This document shows positions 1 through 6,755 of a stretch of 11,442 nt of DNA, one piece after another. The translations under genes were made by a program, and so were the position numbers. How positions within the stretch are numbered: position 1 is the stretch's first letter; each line of letters starts with the position of its first letter. The notes below the pieces were generated by a model. The model had not been told where the DNA came from, ran no database searches, and saw nothing but the letters and a program-made list of their open reading frames with translations. The stretch covers positions 1-11,442 of the forward strand of contig DDXN01000010.1 of assembly GCA_002347605.1 (NCBI GenBank). Direction: 5' to 3'. Origin of the DNA: Candidatus Dojkabacteria bacterium UBA2259. GTDB lineage: Bacteria > Patescibacteriota > Dojkabacteria > SC72.

Positions 1-219
1 GCTTTCTTCTTTGGAGGGTTCTTTTTGGGCAATATCTTCCTCTTCTACTACCTCTTTTACAATTTTTTCCTCATCATTGCTTACTGCATTTGGTTTGAGT
101 CTGTACCATACATATGGGGAGATGGGTATAGCTACGAGTACTAGAGTAATTAGAATCAATCCAAAACCTATTATTTGATATATGTTTAGTATCTTGTTAA
201 ATTTCTCATTGTTTTTCAT
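1..219 (-). CDS. Single-pass membrane protein, N-terminal part only (unidentified; sortase-like anchor possible)
   Basis: An open frame starts at ATG 219 and runs off the left edge without a stop, giving 73 residues. It begins with a short basic/polar head (MKNNEKFNKILNIY), followed by one strongly hydrophobic segment at about residues 15-38 (IIGFGLILITLVLVAIPISP). After that come YVWYRLKP and a very acidic, Glu/Lys-rich linker. This is the layout of a signal-anchor protein with a short cytoplasmic end and an extracellular domain beyond the window. Small membrane-anchored enzymes such as sortases in related genomes often start this way, but no catalytic residue is visible, so that identity is only a guess. 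No Shine-Dalgarno precedes the ATG; an extended -10-like box lies 10 bases upstream. The gene diverges from the small gene at 390. Confidence 0.7.
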   Translation of the reverse strand, partial: MKNNEKFNKILNIYQIIGFGLILITLVLVAIPISPYVWYRLKPNAVSNDEEKIVKEVVEEEDIAQKEPSKEES

Positions 220-229
220 ATATTTATAC

Positions 230-238
230 ATTATCACA
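230..238 (-). promoter_or_regulatory. Candidate extended -10 promoter for the left-edge membrane protein
   Basis: Read on the minus strand this is TGTGATAAT, an extended -10 (TGn plus GATAAT, five of six to consensus). It ends 10 bases before the ATG at 219. A start site about 7 bases downstream would leave a leader of only some 3 bases. No good -35 box is visible. AT-rich DNA produces such matches by chance, so this is tentative. Confidence 0.35.
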
Positions 239-313
239 TATATCTATGTAAGAGAAAACAGTGTAGGTATGGGTAATAACTAAAAAAGTCATAAGGGTAA
301 ATATACAGGTAGT

Positions 314-328
314 TAATATCAGATATTA
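314..328. repeat. Perfect 7-bp inverted repeat, possible operator
   Basis: The arms TAATATC and GATATTA are exact reverse complements separated by one base (15 bases in all). The repeat lies in the 170-base region between two divergent genes, 61 bases before the plus-strand start at 390 and about 95 bases before the minus-strand start at 219. The size and position fit a dimeric repressor site. It has no T-run, so it is not a terminator. Chance occurrence in AT-rich DNA cannot be excluded. Confidence 0.3.
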
Positions 329-377
329 GGTCAGGAAATATATTTTAGGGTGTGTGAGAATATATTAATAAATTATT

Positions 378-382
378 AGGAG
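378..382 (+). promoter_or_regulatory. Shine-Dalgarno AGGAG of the 66-aa gene
   Basis: AGGAG with 7 bases to the ATG at 390 is a textbook ribosome binding site. It fixes the start of the 66-aa gene and is the only strong, correctly spaced one I find before any gene in this window. Confidence 0.7.
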
Positions 383-389
383 TCTGAAA

Positions 390-590
390 ATGAGAGAAAG
401 TATTAATGAATTAGAAGAGTTGAGAGTGTTGATAGAGAGACAATTTAAGATGTTAAACAAAAAGATAAGTGAAAGTGACAAGAATGTAGTTAAACTTCTT
501 AAAAAGGTAGAAAACGAAGAAATAGTTAGTCAATACACTCCGATGGTACACGAAGGTAGCATAAGGATTAGATCATATATGGATAGTTAG
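390..590 (+). CDS. Small hypothetical protein, 66 aa
   Basis: I do not recognise this protein. It is highly charged, lacks Cys and Trp, and has no signal peptide or membrane segment. The first 45 residues are rich in Glu, Leu, Lys and Ile with heptad-like spacing (ELEELRVLIERQFKMLNKKI), so a helical or short coiled-coil fold is likely. The tail (about residues 46-66) is less regular. Three points support a real gene: an AGGAG Shine-Dalgarno at 378-382 with 7-base spacing before the ATG, lysine/glutamate-rich composition normal for an AT-rich genome, and a hairpin plus T-run exactly at its stop. It is convergent with gyrA, with 11 bases between the two stop codons, and divergent from the membrane protein at the left edge. 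A TATATT at 361-366 could be its -10 box, but no -35 is evident. A small regulatory or partner protein is possible; function is unknown. Confidence 0.65.
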   Translation: MRESINELEELRVLIERQFKMLNKKISESDKNVVKLLKKVENEEIVSQYTPMVHEGSIRIRSYMDS

Positions 591-603
591 CATATATTTT
601 TTT
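575..603 (+). terminator. Short intrinsic terminator at the end of the 66-aa gene
   Basis: The arms ATATATG (575-581) and CATATAT (591-597) pair perfectly around a 9-base loop that holds the TAG stop, followed by an unbroken T-run (597-603). The stem is AT-rich and therefore weak. The T-run overlaps the last bases of gyrA on the other strand. Read from gyrA, the same hairpin is not followed by T residues, so it should work only for the plus strand. Confidence 0.5.
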
Positions 604-3409
604 ACAGTATTGCCATTGTTGCGACCCTATCATCTTTGCCAACATTCATTACTTTTACTCCACTTGTTTGTCTCTTTAATGTAGGTATTGCATCGATTGA
701 TGACCTAATAACTTTGGATTTTTCAGAAATAACTACTATTTCAGCACTAGGGTGATCCATTACTCTTGCTACAGCAACCTTACCTGTTTTTTCTGTTACC
801 CTAAAGGTAAATATTCCCATACCACCTCTTTTTTGCTTAGTATACTCTGCAAGTTTTGTCATTTTCCCATATCCATACTCTGAAAGAGTAAATATCCTGT
901 TCTCATTTTCTCTAATTACTCCCATACCGACAATAAAGTCAGTTTGAGATTTGAACTTCATTGCTGTTACACCTCTTGTGCTTCTCCCTAACGGTCTTAC
1001 GTCCTTTTCACTGAATCTAATTGATTTACCCTCTGAGGTAACAAGAAGTATTTCATCATCTCCAGTTGTAGGTTTTACCCATGTTAATTCATCATTTATC
1101 TCTAACTTAATAGCTGTTAATCCATTAGCTCTAATTTTTGAGAATTGTTCCAAGTCAGTTTTTTTAACAATTCCACCCTTTGTAACCATGAGGAAATATT
1201 TAAAATCTCTTTTTTGTATCACCCCATTGATATCTTGTTTCTCCTGAATCTCCTCTGAACCCATAATACCTCCCTTAGGATCACGAGTGAGAATAGATGT
1301 AATTATTTCACTTTGATCTAGCTGTACTAGATTGATTAAAGGAATTCCCTTTGCTGTTCTACCATACTCTGGTATTTCAAATATTCTTGTACTAAATACT
1401 CTACCTCTATTTGTAAAAAGAAGTAGTTCATCATGGGTATTACATAAAAGAACATGCTCAATGAAGTCACCCTCTTTTGTATCTCCTCCAGAGATTCCCT
1501 TACCTCCTCTTTTTTGAGTTTGGTATGTGGATGGTGGGACTCTTTTCACATATCCAGAGTGAGTAATTGTGATTAAAGTTTCCTCTTGGGCTACCATATC
1601 CTCCTCTGATATTTCATTTATCTTTCCCTTAATTACTTTTGTTTTTCTCTTGTCTCCATATGTTTCCTTAATTACTTCTAAATCAGTACTAATTATTTCC
1701 AGAATTCTATCTTGGCTATCAAGTACAGCATTGTATTCAATTATCTTTTCCTTAGTTTCTTTGTAATCATTTTGTAATTTCATTCTCTCTAATGCAGCTA
1801 ATCTTCTTAGTTGCATATCCAATATTGCCTGTGCTTGAACCTCTGTGAACTTAAATTTATCCATTAAATTTGTTTTAGCACTTTCTTGTGTTTTAGAACC
1901 TCTAATTGTTGCAATAACCTCATCTAAGAAGTCTAAAGCTTTTAATAGGCCTTCTAAGATATGTGCATGATATCTTGCTTCTGCTAAATCATATTCATAT
2001 CTTCTAATGGTTACAGTTATTCTAAAGGAGAGGAATAGCTCTAACATTCTCTTTAGAGAGAGTGTAATTGGTTCTTGATCTACTAATGCAATCATATTTG
2101 CATTAAAGGTTTTTTGCATCTCTGTGTATTTAAACAGTTTGTTTAAGACTGTTTTAGGTTGTGCATCTTTTTTAAGAATAACTACTACTCTAATACCATC
2201 TTTGTTTGATTCATCTCTAATATCTGCAATACCAGTTATCTTTTTGTCTCTTACTAAATCTGCAACTTTTTCAATCATGTAAGCTTTGTTAACTTGGTAA
2301 GGGATTTCAGTAATGACAATATTGTATCGACCATTCTTACCCTCTACAATTGATGCTTGTGCTCTTTGCAATATCTTTCCTCTTCCTGTTGCATATGCAT
2401 TTAATATCTCATCCCTATCATATATAGTTCCTCCTGTTGGGAAGTCTGGTCCAGGAACAATTTCAATTAACTCTTCCGGTGATATTTCTGATTTAAAGTC
2501 TGGATAGATTACCTCTTTACTCTTCTCTATTCTTTCTTCTATCTTTTGTATATCTTTTTGATATTCTAGGGAGTTAGTGTCTACATAGTTCTCAAGGTAC
2601 TCCTCTGGCTTGGAGTTTAATGTTTGAGGTATTACCTCTTTTGATTCTTTAGCTTTTCTAAGTTCGTTGTATATGGCTACACCTTCCCATCTATTCTTTC
2701 TTTTAATCATCTCCTGTAGGGCATCAATCAGTTCACCAAGATTGTGTGGAGGTATTTGTGTTGCCATACCTACGGCTATACCTTGACTACCGTTTGCCAA
2801 GAGATTTGGAAAGAGTGCAGGTAGTACTGTTGGTTCTAGTCTTGTTCCATCGTAGTTTGGAACAAAGGTAACGGTACCTTTGTTTAAGTCCTTCAAAAGC
2901 TCAGGAGTAATCTTCCCCATTCTTGCTTCTGTGTATCTCATTGCAGCAGCTGGGTCTCCGTCTATGGAACCGAAGTTCCCCTGTCCTTGTACTAGTAGGT
3001 ATCTTGTTGAAAACTCTTGTGCTAATTTTACTAATGTTGGATATACTACACTCTCTCCATGAGGGTGGTAGTTACCCGATGTATCACCTGCAATTTTCGC
3101 ACATTTTCTAAAATGTGAAGATGGAGACAGGGTAAGATCATTCATTGCGACGAGTATTCTTCTTTGTGAGGGCTTAAGCCCATCTTTTACCTCTGGTAGT
3201 GCACGGGATACAATAACGGACATAGAGTAATCTATGTAGTTAGATTTCATTTCATCTACTATTGATCTAGGAGTAATCTCACCAGGTTTGAATGTTAGAT
3301 CAAAGTCTAAATCAGAGTCCTCTTTAGTTGAAATGATCTCATCTGGTTGATGATTTTCTATTTCTATACTTTCTTCCGCTTTTTTAATTATTTCTTCATT
3401 ATCAGGCAT
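602..3409 (-). CDS. gyrA: DNA gyrase subunit A
   Basis: This is the breakage-reunion subunit of gyrase, which with GyrB introduces negative supercoils using ATP. The catalytic tyrosine is Y159 in AAAMRYTEARM. The winged-helix core (about residues 46-230) has GNYHPHGES and GQGNFGSIDGD. The tower and coiled-coil region runs to about 600. The C-terminal beta-pinwheel follows and carries a GyrA box QKRGGKG (632-638), which marks gyrase rather than topoisomerase IV. At 935 aa it is longer than the usual 820-880. The excess lies in an acidic N-terminal extension (about 1-37), an insert of some 70 residues (about 237-309) before VPGPDFPTGG, and about 25 residues in the pinwheel (709-736). The residue equivalent to E. 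coli Asp87 is Pro124, while the Ser83 equivalent is kept (S120). The ATG has only a close AGGA upstream. It is the last gene of the gyrB cluster. Confidence 0.97.
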   Translation of the reverse strand: MPDNEEIIKKAEESIEIENHQPDEIISTKEDSDLDFDLTFKPGEITPRSIVDEMKSNYIDYSMSVIVSRALPEVKDGLKPSQRRILVAMNDLTLSPSSHFRKCAKIAGDTSGNYHPHGESVVYPTLVKLAQEFSTRYLLVQGQGNFGSIDGDPAAAMRYTEARMGKITPELLKDLNKGTVTFVPNYDGTRLEPTVLPALFPNLLANGSQGIAVGMATQIPPHNLGELIDALQEMIKRKNRWEGVAIYNELRKAKESKEVIPQTLNSKPEEYLENYVDTNSLEYQKDIQKIEERIEKSKEVIYPDFKSEISPEELIEIVPGPDFPTGGTIYDRDEILNAYATGRGKILQRAQASIVEGKNGRYNIVITEIPYQVNKAYMIEKVADLVRDKKITGIADIRDESNKDGIRVVVILKKDAQPKTVLNKLFKYTEMQKTFNANMIALVDQEPITLSLKRMLELFLSFRITVTIRRYEYDLAEARYHAHILEGLLKALDFLDEVIATIRGSKTQESAKTNLMDKFKFTEVQAQAILDMQLRRLAALERMKLQNDYKETKEKIIEYNAVLDSQDRILEIISTDLEVIKETYGDKRKTKVIKGKINEISEEDMVAQEETLITITHSGYVKRVPPSTYQTQKRGGKGISGGDTKEGDFIEHVLLCNTHDELLLFTNRGRVFSTRIFEIPEYGRTAKGIPLINLVQLDQSEIITSILTRDPKGGIMGSEEIQEKQDINGVIQKRDFKYFLMVTKGGIVKKTDLEQFSKIRANGLTAIKLEINDELTWVKPTTGDDEILLVTSEGKSIRFSEKDVRPLGRSTRGVTAMKFKSQTDFIVGMGVIRENENRIFTLSEYGYGKMTKLAEYTKQKRGGMGIFTFRVTEKTGKVAVARVMDHPSAEIVVISEKSKVIRSSIDAIPTLKRQTSGVKVMNVGKDDRVATMAIL

Positions 3410-3426
3410 TTTCCTATCTGTTTATG

Positions 3427-3855
3427 TTATATCGCATTTTTATTTATCTCAGATTCAATTGTCGAGATTCTACCATCATAATCTATTGCATAAGGTAGAA
3501 AGGCTTGAAAAGTATCTTCACCTACTTTAAAGTCAGCAGGTTTTTCATTTGTGATTGAATTAATACTTTTTTTATCTATTTCCTTATTTGTTCTATCATA
3601 GAAGTGAGCAAACAACACTGTTTCGTGAATCTTCTGCTTTTCTAAGTTCACTTTTCCACGTTCATTTTGTGTTAGATGATTTTCTACGAATGTAAGTAAC
3701 TCTGTTGACTTTGGGTCTTTCCCAAGAATTTCTACTATTGTATGATTTGTTTCAGGAAGCTCAGAAACCAACCTTCTTTTGGCTATTTCTGTTTTAGCAT
3801 CTCTAAAGTCTTGTGCTTTTCTTATTTCAGCTACTACTCCTGTGTTTTCTAACAT
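3427..3855 (-). CDS. Hypothetical protein, 142 aa, between gyrB and gyrA
   Basis: I do not recognise a family. The protein has no Cys or Trp, a single Met (the start), no signal peptide and no membrane segment, so it is probably cytoplasmic. The N-terminal 60 residues look helical and charged (EIRKAQDFRDAKTEIAKRR). The middle has a hydrophobic stretch around HETVLFAHFYDR (about 78-89). The C-terminal part contains FQAFLPYAIDYDGRI. It starts 17 bases after the gyrB stop and ends 17 bases before the gyrA start, so cotranscription with gyrase is very likely. There is no Shine-Dalgarno; the upstream bases are almost pure A/T and contain a TTAATTT/AAATTAA inverted repeat. It could be a gyrase-associated factor or an unrelated passenger; context alone cannot decide. 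The coherent composition and full use of the gap support a true gene. Confidence 0.8.
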   Translation of the reverse strand: MLENTGVVAEIRKAQDFRDAKTEIAKRRLVSELPETNHTIVEILGKDPKSTELLTFVENHLTQNERGKVNLEKQKIHETVLFAHFYDRTNKEIDKKSINSITNEKPADFKVGEDTFQAFLPYAIDYDGRISTIESEINKNAI

Positions 3856-3872
3856 GTTATTAATTTAAAAAA

Positions 3873-5801
3873 TTAAACATCCAAATTAGCTCTTTTAGCA
3901 TATTTCTGGATAAATCTACGCCTTGGTGGAACCTCTGTTCCCATTAGCATTTCGAATACCTTTTCTGACTCTTCAGCATCTTCAATATGAACCTGCTTTA
4001 GAGCTCTATTTTCGGGATTCATTGTAGTCTCCCATAGCTGGTCTGGATTCATCTCTCCTAATCCTTTGAATCTGTTTGAAACAGGTGTTTTACCTGCAGC
4101 TTTTGCTTTTTTAACAAAAGCATCCTTTTCAATGTCATTTAAAAAATAATATTTCTTTTTACCAATCTCAACCTTATGAAGTGGAGGTTGTGCTACATAT
4201 ATATATCCATCATCAATTAAAGGCTTAAAGAATCTGTACAGTAAAGTTAGAACTAATGTTGTGATATGCAATCCATCAACATCAGCATCACTCATTATTA
4301 TTATTTTATGATATCTCAATTTACTAATATCTAGAGTTGTGCCTATTCCTACTCCTAGTGCGGTTGTAATATCCTTAAACTCGTTATTTCCCAATACTCT
4401 GTCTACCCTATACTTATGGGTGTTTATGATTTTACCTCTAAGTGGTAATACAGCCTGAGTATGTCTGTCTCTTCCTTGTTTGGCGCTCCCACCAGCACTA
4501 TCGCCTTCCACGATGTATAGCTCAGATTCTTTAGGATCATTACTTATACAATCTGCTAATTTCCCAGGAAGTGTTGTACTTTCTAATGCACTTTTTCTGA
4601 TTACCGCATCTCTTGCAGCTTTAGCTGCAGCCTTGGCTTTGTAAGAAAGAATTGCTTTGTCAATGATTGCCTTTGCTTCTTTGGGATGTTCATCAAAGTA
4701 TACAAGTAATTCATCTCTAATTACTTTGGCAACAGCATTTTTAACCTCTGGGTTATTCAACTTTATTTTTGTCTGTCCCTCAAATTGAGGATCTGTTACT
4801 TTTACAGAAACCACTGCTGTTAACCCCTCTCTTACATCATCTCCATTTAGGGATGTTGTTAAGCCTTTTAGGAGTTCAGATTTTTGAGCGTATGTATTAA
4901 TTGCACTTGTTAGTGCAGTTCTGAAACCAGCTAAATGAGTTCCACCTTCAGGGTTAATAATGTTGTTAGTGTAGCACTTTACATTCTCATCCATACTGTT
5001 GGTATATTGAATTGCTGCTTCAACAACAATACCCTCATGCTCTTTGTTAACATAGAAAGGGGTTTCGTTTACCAATTTTTCATCAATGTTCATAAAAAGA
5101 ACATACGATTTTATTCCATCTTCAAAGTAAAGATTAAATATTTTTGGTGATTTCCCTTCCTCAACTCTCTCATCCATTACGGAGATTCTAAGCCCTGCTG
5201 TAAGGTAAGCGTGTTGTCTACACTTTCTAATAATCTCTCTAAAATCAAAACTTGTTTCTGTAAATATCTGATCATCAGGCATAAACCTATGTTCTGTACC
5301 AGTCTCACCTCCTTCTACTTTTCCAACCTTTTTAATTGGAGCTTGAGGAATACCTCTTTTGTACTCCTGTTGATATATATAGCCATCATTCCATCTTACG
5401 GTAGTAATCATCCACTCTGAAAGTGCATTTGTACACTTCATACCAACACCATGTAAACCTCCTGATACTTTGTAAGCTCCCTGTTCAAATTTTCCACCTG
5501 CATGAAGGTTAGTCATTACAGTTTCAAGTGTGGATACTTTTGTTTGAGAGTGTTTTTCTACAGGTATTCCTCTCCCATTATCTTTAACAGAAATGGAACC
5601 ATCTTTGTGAAGGGTAACCCATATCCTTGTACAGTATCCACCAATAGCTTCATCAACAGAGTTGTCTAATATCTCTGTAAATATATGATGAAGACCAATT
5701 CTATCAGTAGAACCGATATACATAGCTGGTCTTTTTCTAACTGCTTCTAATCCTTGTAATACTTGGATATTTGATGCTCCGTAGTCACTCTTTTTAGGCA
5801 T
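3873..5801 (-). CDS. gyrB: DNA gyrase subunit B
   Basis: This is the ATPase subunit of gyrase, partner of the GyrA encoded two genes downstream. At 642 aa it matches the short (Bacillus-type) GyrB without the long enterobacterial insertion. The GHKL ATPase motifs are complete: E43/N47 in TEILDNSVDEAIGG, DNGRGIP (74-80) and GGLHGVGMKCTNALS (114-128). The transducer QTK loop is Q343-T344-K345 in EGQTKIKLNN. The Toprim domain has EGDSAGG (432-438), PLRGKIIN (453-460) and DADVDG (505-510). The conserved tail has RFKGLGEMNPDQLWETTMNP and ends in ANLDV. No key residue is missing. The ATG at 5801 has no clear Shine-Dalgarno, but the protein begins directly with the typical YGASNIQVLQGLEAVRKRP block, so the start is secure. 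A TATAAT box about 64 bases upstream may drive gyrB, the 142-aa gene and gyrA together. Confidence 0.98.
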   Translation of the reverse strand: MPKKSDYGASNIQVLQGLEAVRKRPAMYIGSTDRIGLHHIFTEILDNSVDEAIGGYCTRIWVTLHKDGSISVKDNGRGIPVEKHSQTKVSTLETVMTNLHAGGKFEQGAYKVSGGLHGVGMKCTNALSEWMITTVRWNDGYIYQQEYKRGIPQAPIKKVGKVEGGETGTEHRFMPDDQIFTETSFDFREIIRKCRQHAYLTAGLRISVMDERVEEGKSPKIFNLYFEDGIKSYVLFMNIDEKLVNETPFYVNKEHEGIVVEAAIQYTNSMDENVKCYTNNIINPEGGTHLAGFRTALTSAINTYAQKSELLKGLTTSLNGDDVREGLTAVVSVKVTDPQFEGQTKIKLNNPEVKNAVAKVIRDELLVYFDEHPKEAKAIIDKAILSYKAKAAAKAARDAVIRKSALESTTLPGKLADCISNDPKESELYIVEGDSAGGSAKQGRDRHTQAVLPLRGKIINTHKYRVDRVLGNNEFKDITTALGVGIGTTLDISKLRYHKIIIMSDADVDGLHITTLVLTLLYRFFKPLIDDGYIYVAQPPLHKVEIGKKKYYFLNDIEKDAFVKKAKAAGKTPVSNRFKGLGEMNPDQLWETTMNPENRALKQVHIEDAEESEKVFEMLMGTEVPPRRRFIQKYAKRANLDV

Positions 5802-5864
5802 TATCTATCTTTGATAAATTAGTATGTTCAAAATTCTTTTCAAGGCCCAATTTATATTCTATAT

Positions 5865-5892
5865 ATTATAGGGCGAGATGTTAAGAGGCAAA
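5865..5892 (-). promoter_or_regulatory. Candidate promoter of the gyrB-hypothetical-gyrA cluster
   Basis: On the minus strand a perfect TATAAT (5870-5865) lies just after the stop of the upstream delta-prime gene. It is preceded at 15-16 bases by a poor -35 (TTGCCT or TTTGCC). The expected start would give a leader of roughly 57 bases before gyrB. GCCC/GGGC arms at 5845-5848 and 5871-5874 flank the -10 box, with a smaller CTATA/TATAG pair inside; whether they matter is unclear. Confidence 0.4.
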
Positions 5893-6573
5893 TTATGTTG
5901 TCAATACAAGGAAAAGATTCTCAAGTAGTAATCTCCTGTTCCCATTTGCATCTATTCTTTTTCTAGTTTTTTGTACCTCATGGATATTATCACAAATTTC
6001 TTTTGTATGCTTGTCTTCCCCTATACCTTTTTCTAAAAGTTGTTGAAAATACAACTCAAGTTCAGTGAGAAATTCCTGTGTATCTGTTTTCTCTTTAGAG
6101 ATTTTTTCAATATCATTAAATGCCTCAATTAGATTTTTCCCTAATATACTGGGTAATTCCATTACTTTGTTTTCTTTTCTAACATCCTTTGTATATATCT
6201 TAAGGGACCTTGAGAGTATTGTAGGTAAAAGGATTCCTTCCTTGGAAGTTGTTAATATATATATTGTATTATCTCCACTTTCCTCAAGAGTTTTTAAAAA
6301 GGAGTTTTGTGCTTCTGTAGTTAATTTGTCAGCATCATATATTATTGCAATTTGAGCAAGTTGCGAGTAAGGAGTGAATACCATTTTCTTTTGAAGCTCT
6401 TTCACATCGTTGATTCCAATACTATTAGTATTACTGCTACTAAGGATGTGAATATCGGGAGGTGTTGATTCTAGAATGTTGTCTTTTGGTTCTTCTTTCC
6501 AAAATTTTTTAACAATTCCTTTTATACTATCTTTAATATTTTCAGTGTGATTTCCGATAATTAGATATGTCAT
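5893..6573 (-). CDS. holB: DNA polymerase III delta-prime-like clamp-loader subunit (short form)
   Basis: The protein resembles the AAA+ core of clamp-loader delta-prime/DnaX proteins, which load the sliding clamp at replication forks. Diagnostic stretches are IGINDVKELQKKM, then IAIIYDADKLTTEAQNSFL (Walker B-like region), KTLEESGDNTIYILTTS, and LLPTILSRSLKI, the place of the SRC motif but with SRS. The P-loop region is reduced to YLIIGNHTENIKDS without GK[ST], so it cannot bind ATP in the usual way, as is typical of delta-prime. No zinc-binding cysteines are seen. I chose ATG 6573 (226 aa) rather than a longer frame from 6657. The extra 28 residues would be an unrelated hydrophobic peptide, and an extended -10 box sits 8 bases before 6573. 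Usual delta-prime proteins are about 300-330 aa, so this is a minimal version. It lies upstream of gyrB with a 91-base gap and diverges from pilB. Confidence 0.8.
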   Translation of the reverse strand: MTYLIIGNHTENIKDSIKGIVKKFWKEEPKDNILESTPPDIHILSSSNTNSIGINDVKELQKKMVFTPYSQLAQIAIIYDADKLTTEAQNSFLKTLEESGDNTIYILTTSKEGILLPTILSRSLKIYTKDVRKENKVMELPSILGKNLIEAFNDIEKISKEKTDTQEFLTELELYFQQLLEKGIGEDKHTKEICDNIHEVQKTRKRIDANGNRRLLLENLFLVLTT

Positions 6574-6581
6574 AATCATAC

Positions 6582-6590
6582 ATTTTACCA
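6582..6590 (-). promoter_or_regulatory. Extended -10 promoter for the delta-prime gene (leaderless start)
   Basis: On the minus strand TGGTAAAAT is an extended -10 box (TGn plus TAAAAT, five of six). It ends 8 bases before the ATG at 6573. Initiation about 7-8 bases downstream would place the first transcribed base at or next to the start codon, giving a leaderless mRNA. No -35 is apparent, as is common for extended -10 promoters. It decides between 6573 and the longer frame, whose extra codons lie upstream of or within this box. Confidence 0.5.
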
Positions 6591-6707
6591 TAAAAGGGGG
6601 GTGAATTGCTAGTATTAATATGCTTAAAAACATTGATATTGCAATGATTTTATACATATTAATTAAACAATTCTATCTTCAATTACGTTATAGGTCGTGC
6701 AAACTAT

Positions 6708-6735
6708 TTTTCATACTGCTATTATTATCTAATAT
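6708..6735 (+). promoter_or_regulatory. Weak candidate promoter for pilB
   Basis: TTTTCA (6708-6713) and TAATAT (6730-6735) are spaced by 16 bases, each matching four of six consensus bases. Initiation near 6742 would give a leader of about 14 bases with no Shine-Dalgarno before the GTG at 6756. The region is so AT-rich that the match is weak evidence. Confidence 0.25.
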
Positions 6736-6755
6736 TAATTTACTGCCTATTTTTT

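Noticed and set aside
231..239. TTATCACAT resembling a DnaA box
   Set aside because: It does not match the TTATNCACA consensus, no cluster of similar boxes is present, and gyrase genes alone do not mark an origin.
2483..2701. Intein in GyrA
   Set aside because: The insert is only about 70 residues, lies away from the active-site tyrosine where gyrA inteins are found, and shows no Cys/Ser start or His-Asn end motif.
3856..3872. TTAATTT/AAATTAA inverted repeat between gyrB and the 142-aa gene as a terminator
   Set aside because: The stem is entirely A/T, is not followed by a convincing T-run on the minus strand, and the 17-base gap suggests cotranscription.
6574..6657. Upstream in-frame extension of the delta-prime gene (start at 6657)
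   Set aside because: It would add a hydrophobic 28-residue peptide foreign to the family, and the extended -10 box lies within this stretch, just before the internal ATG at 6573.
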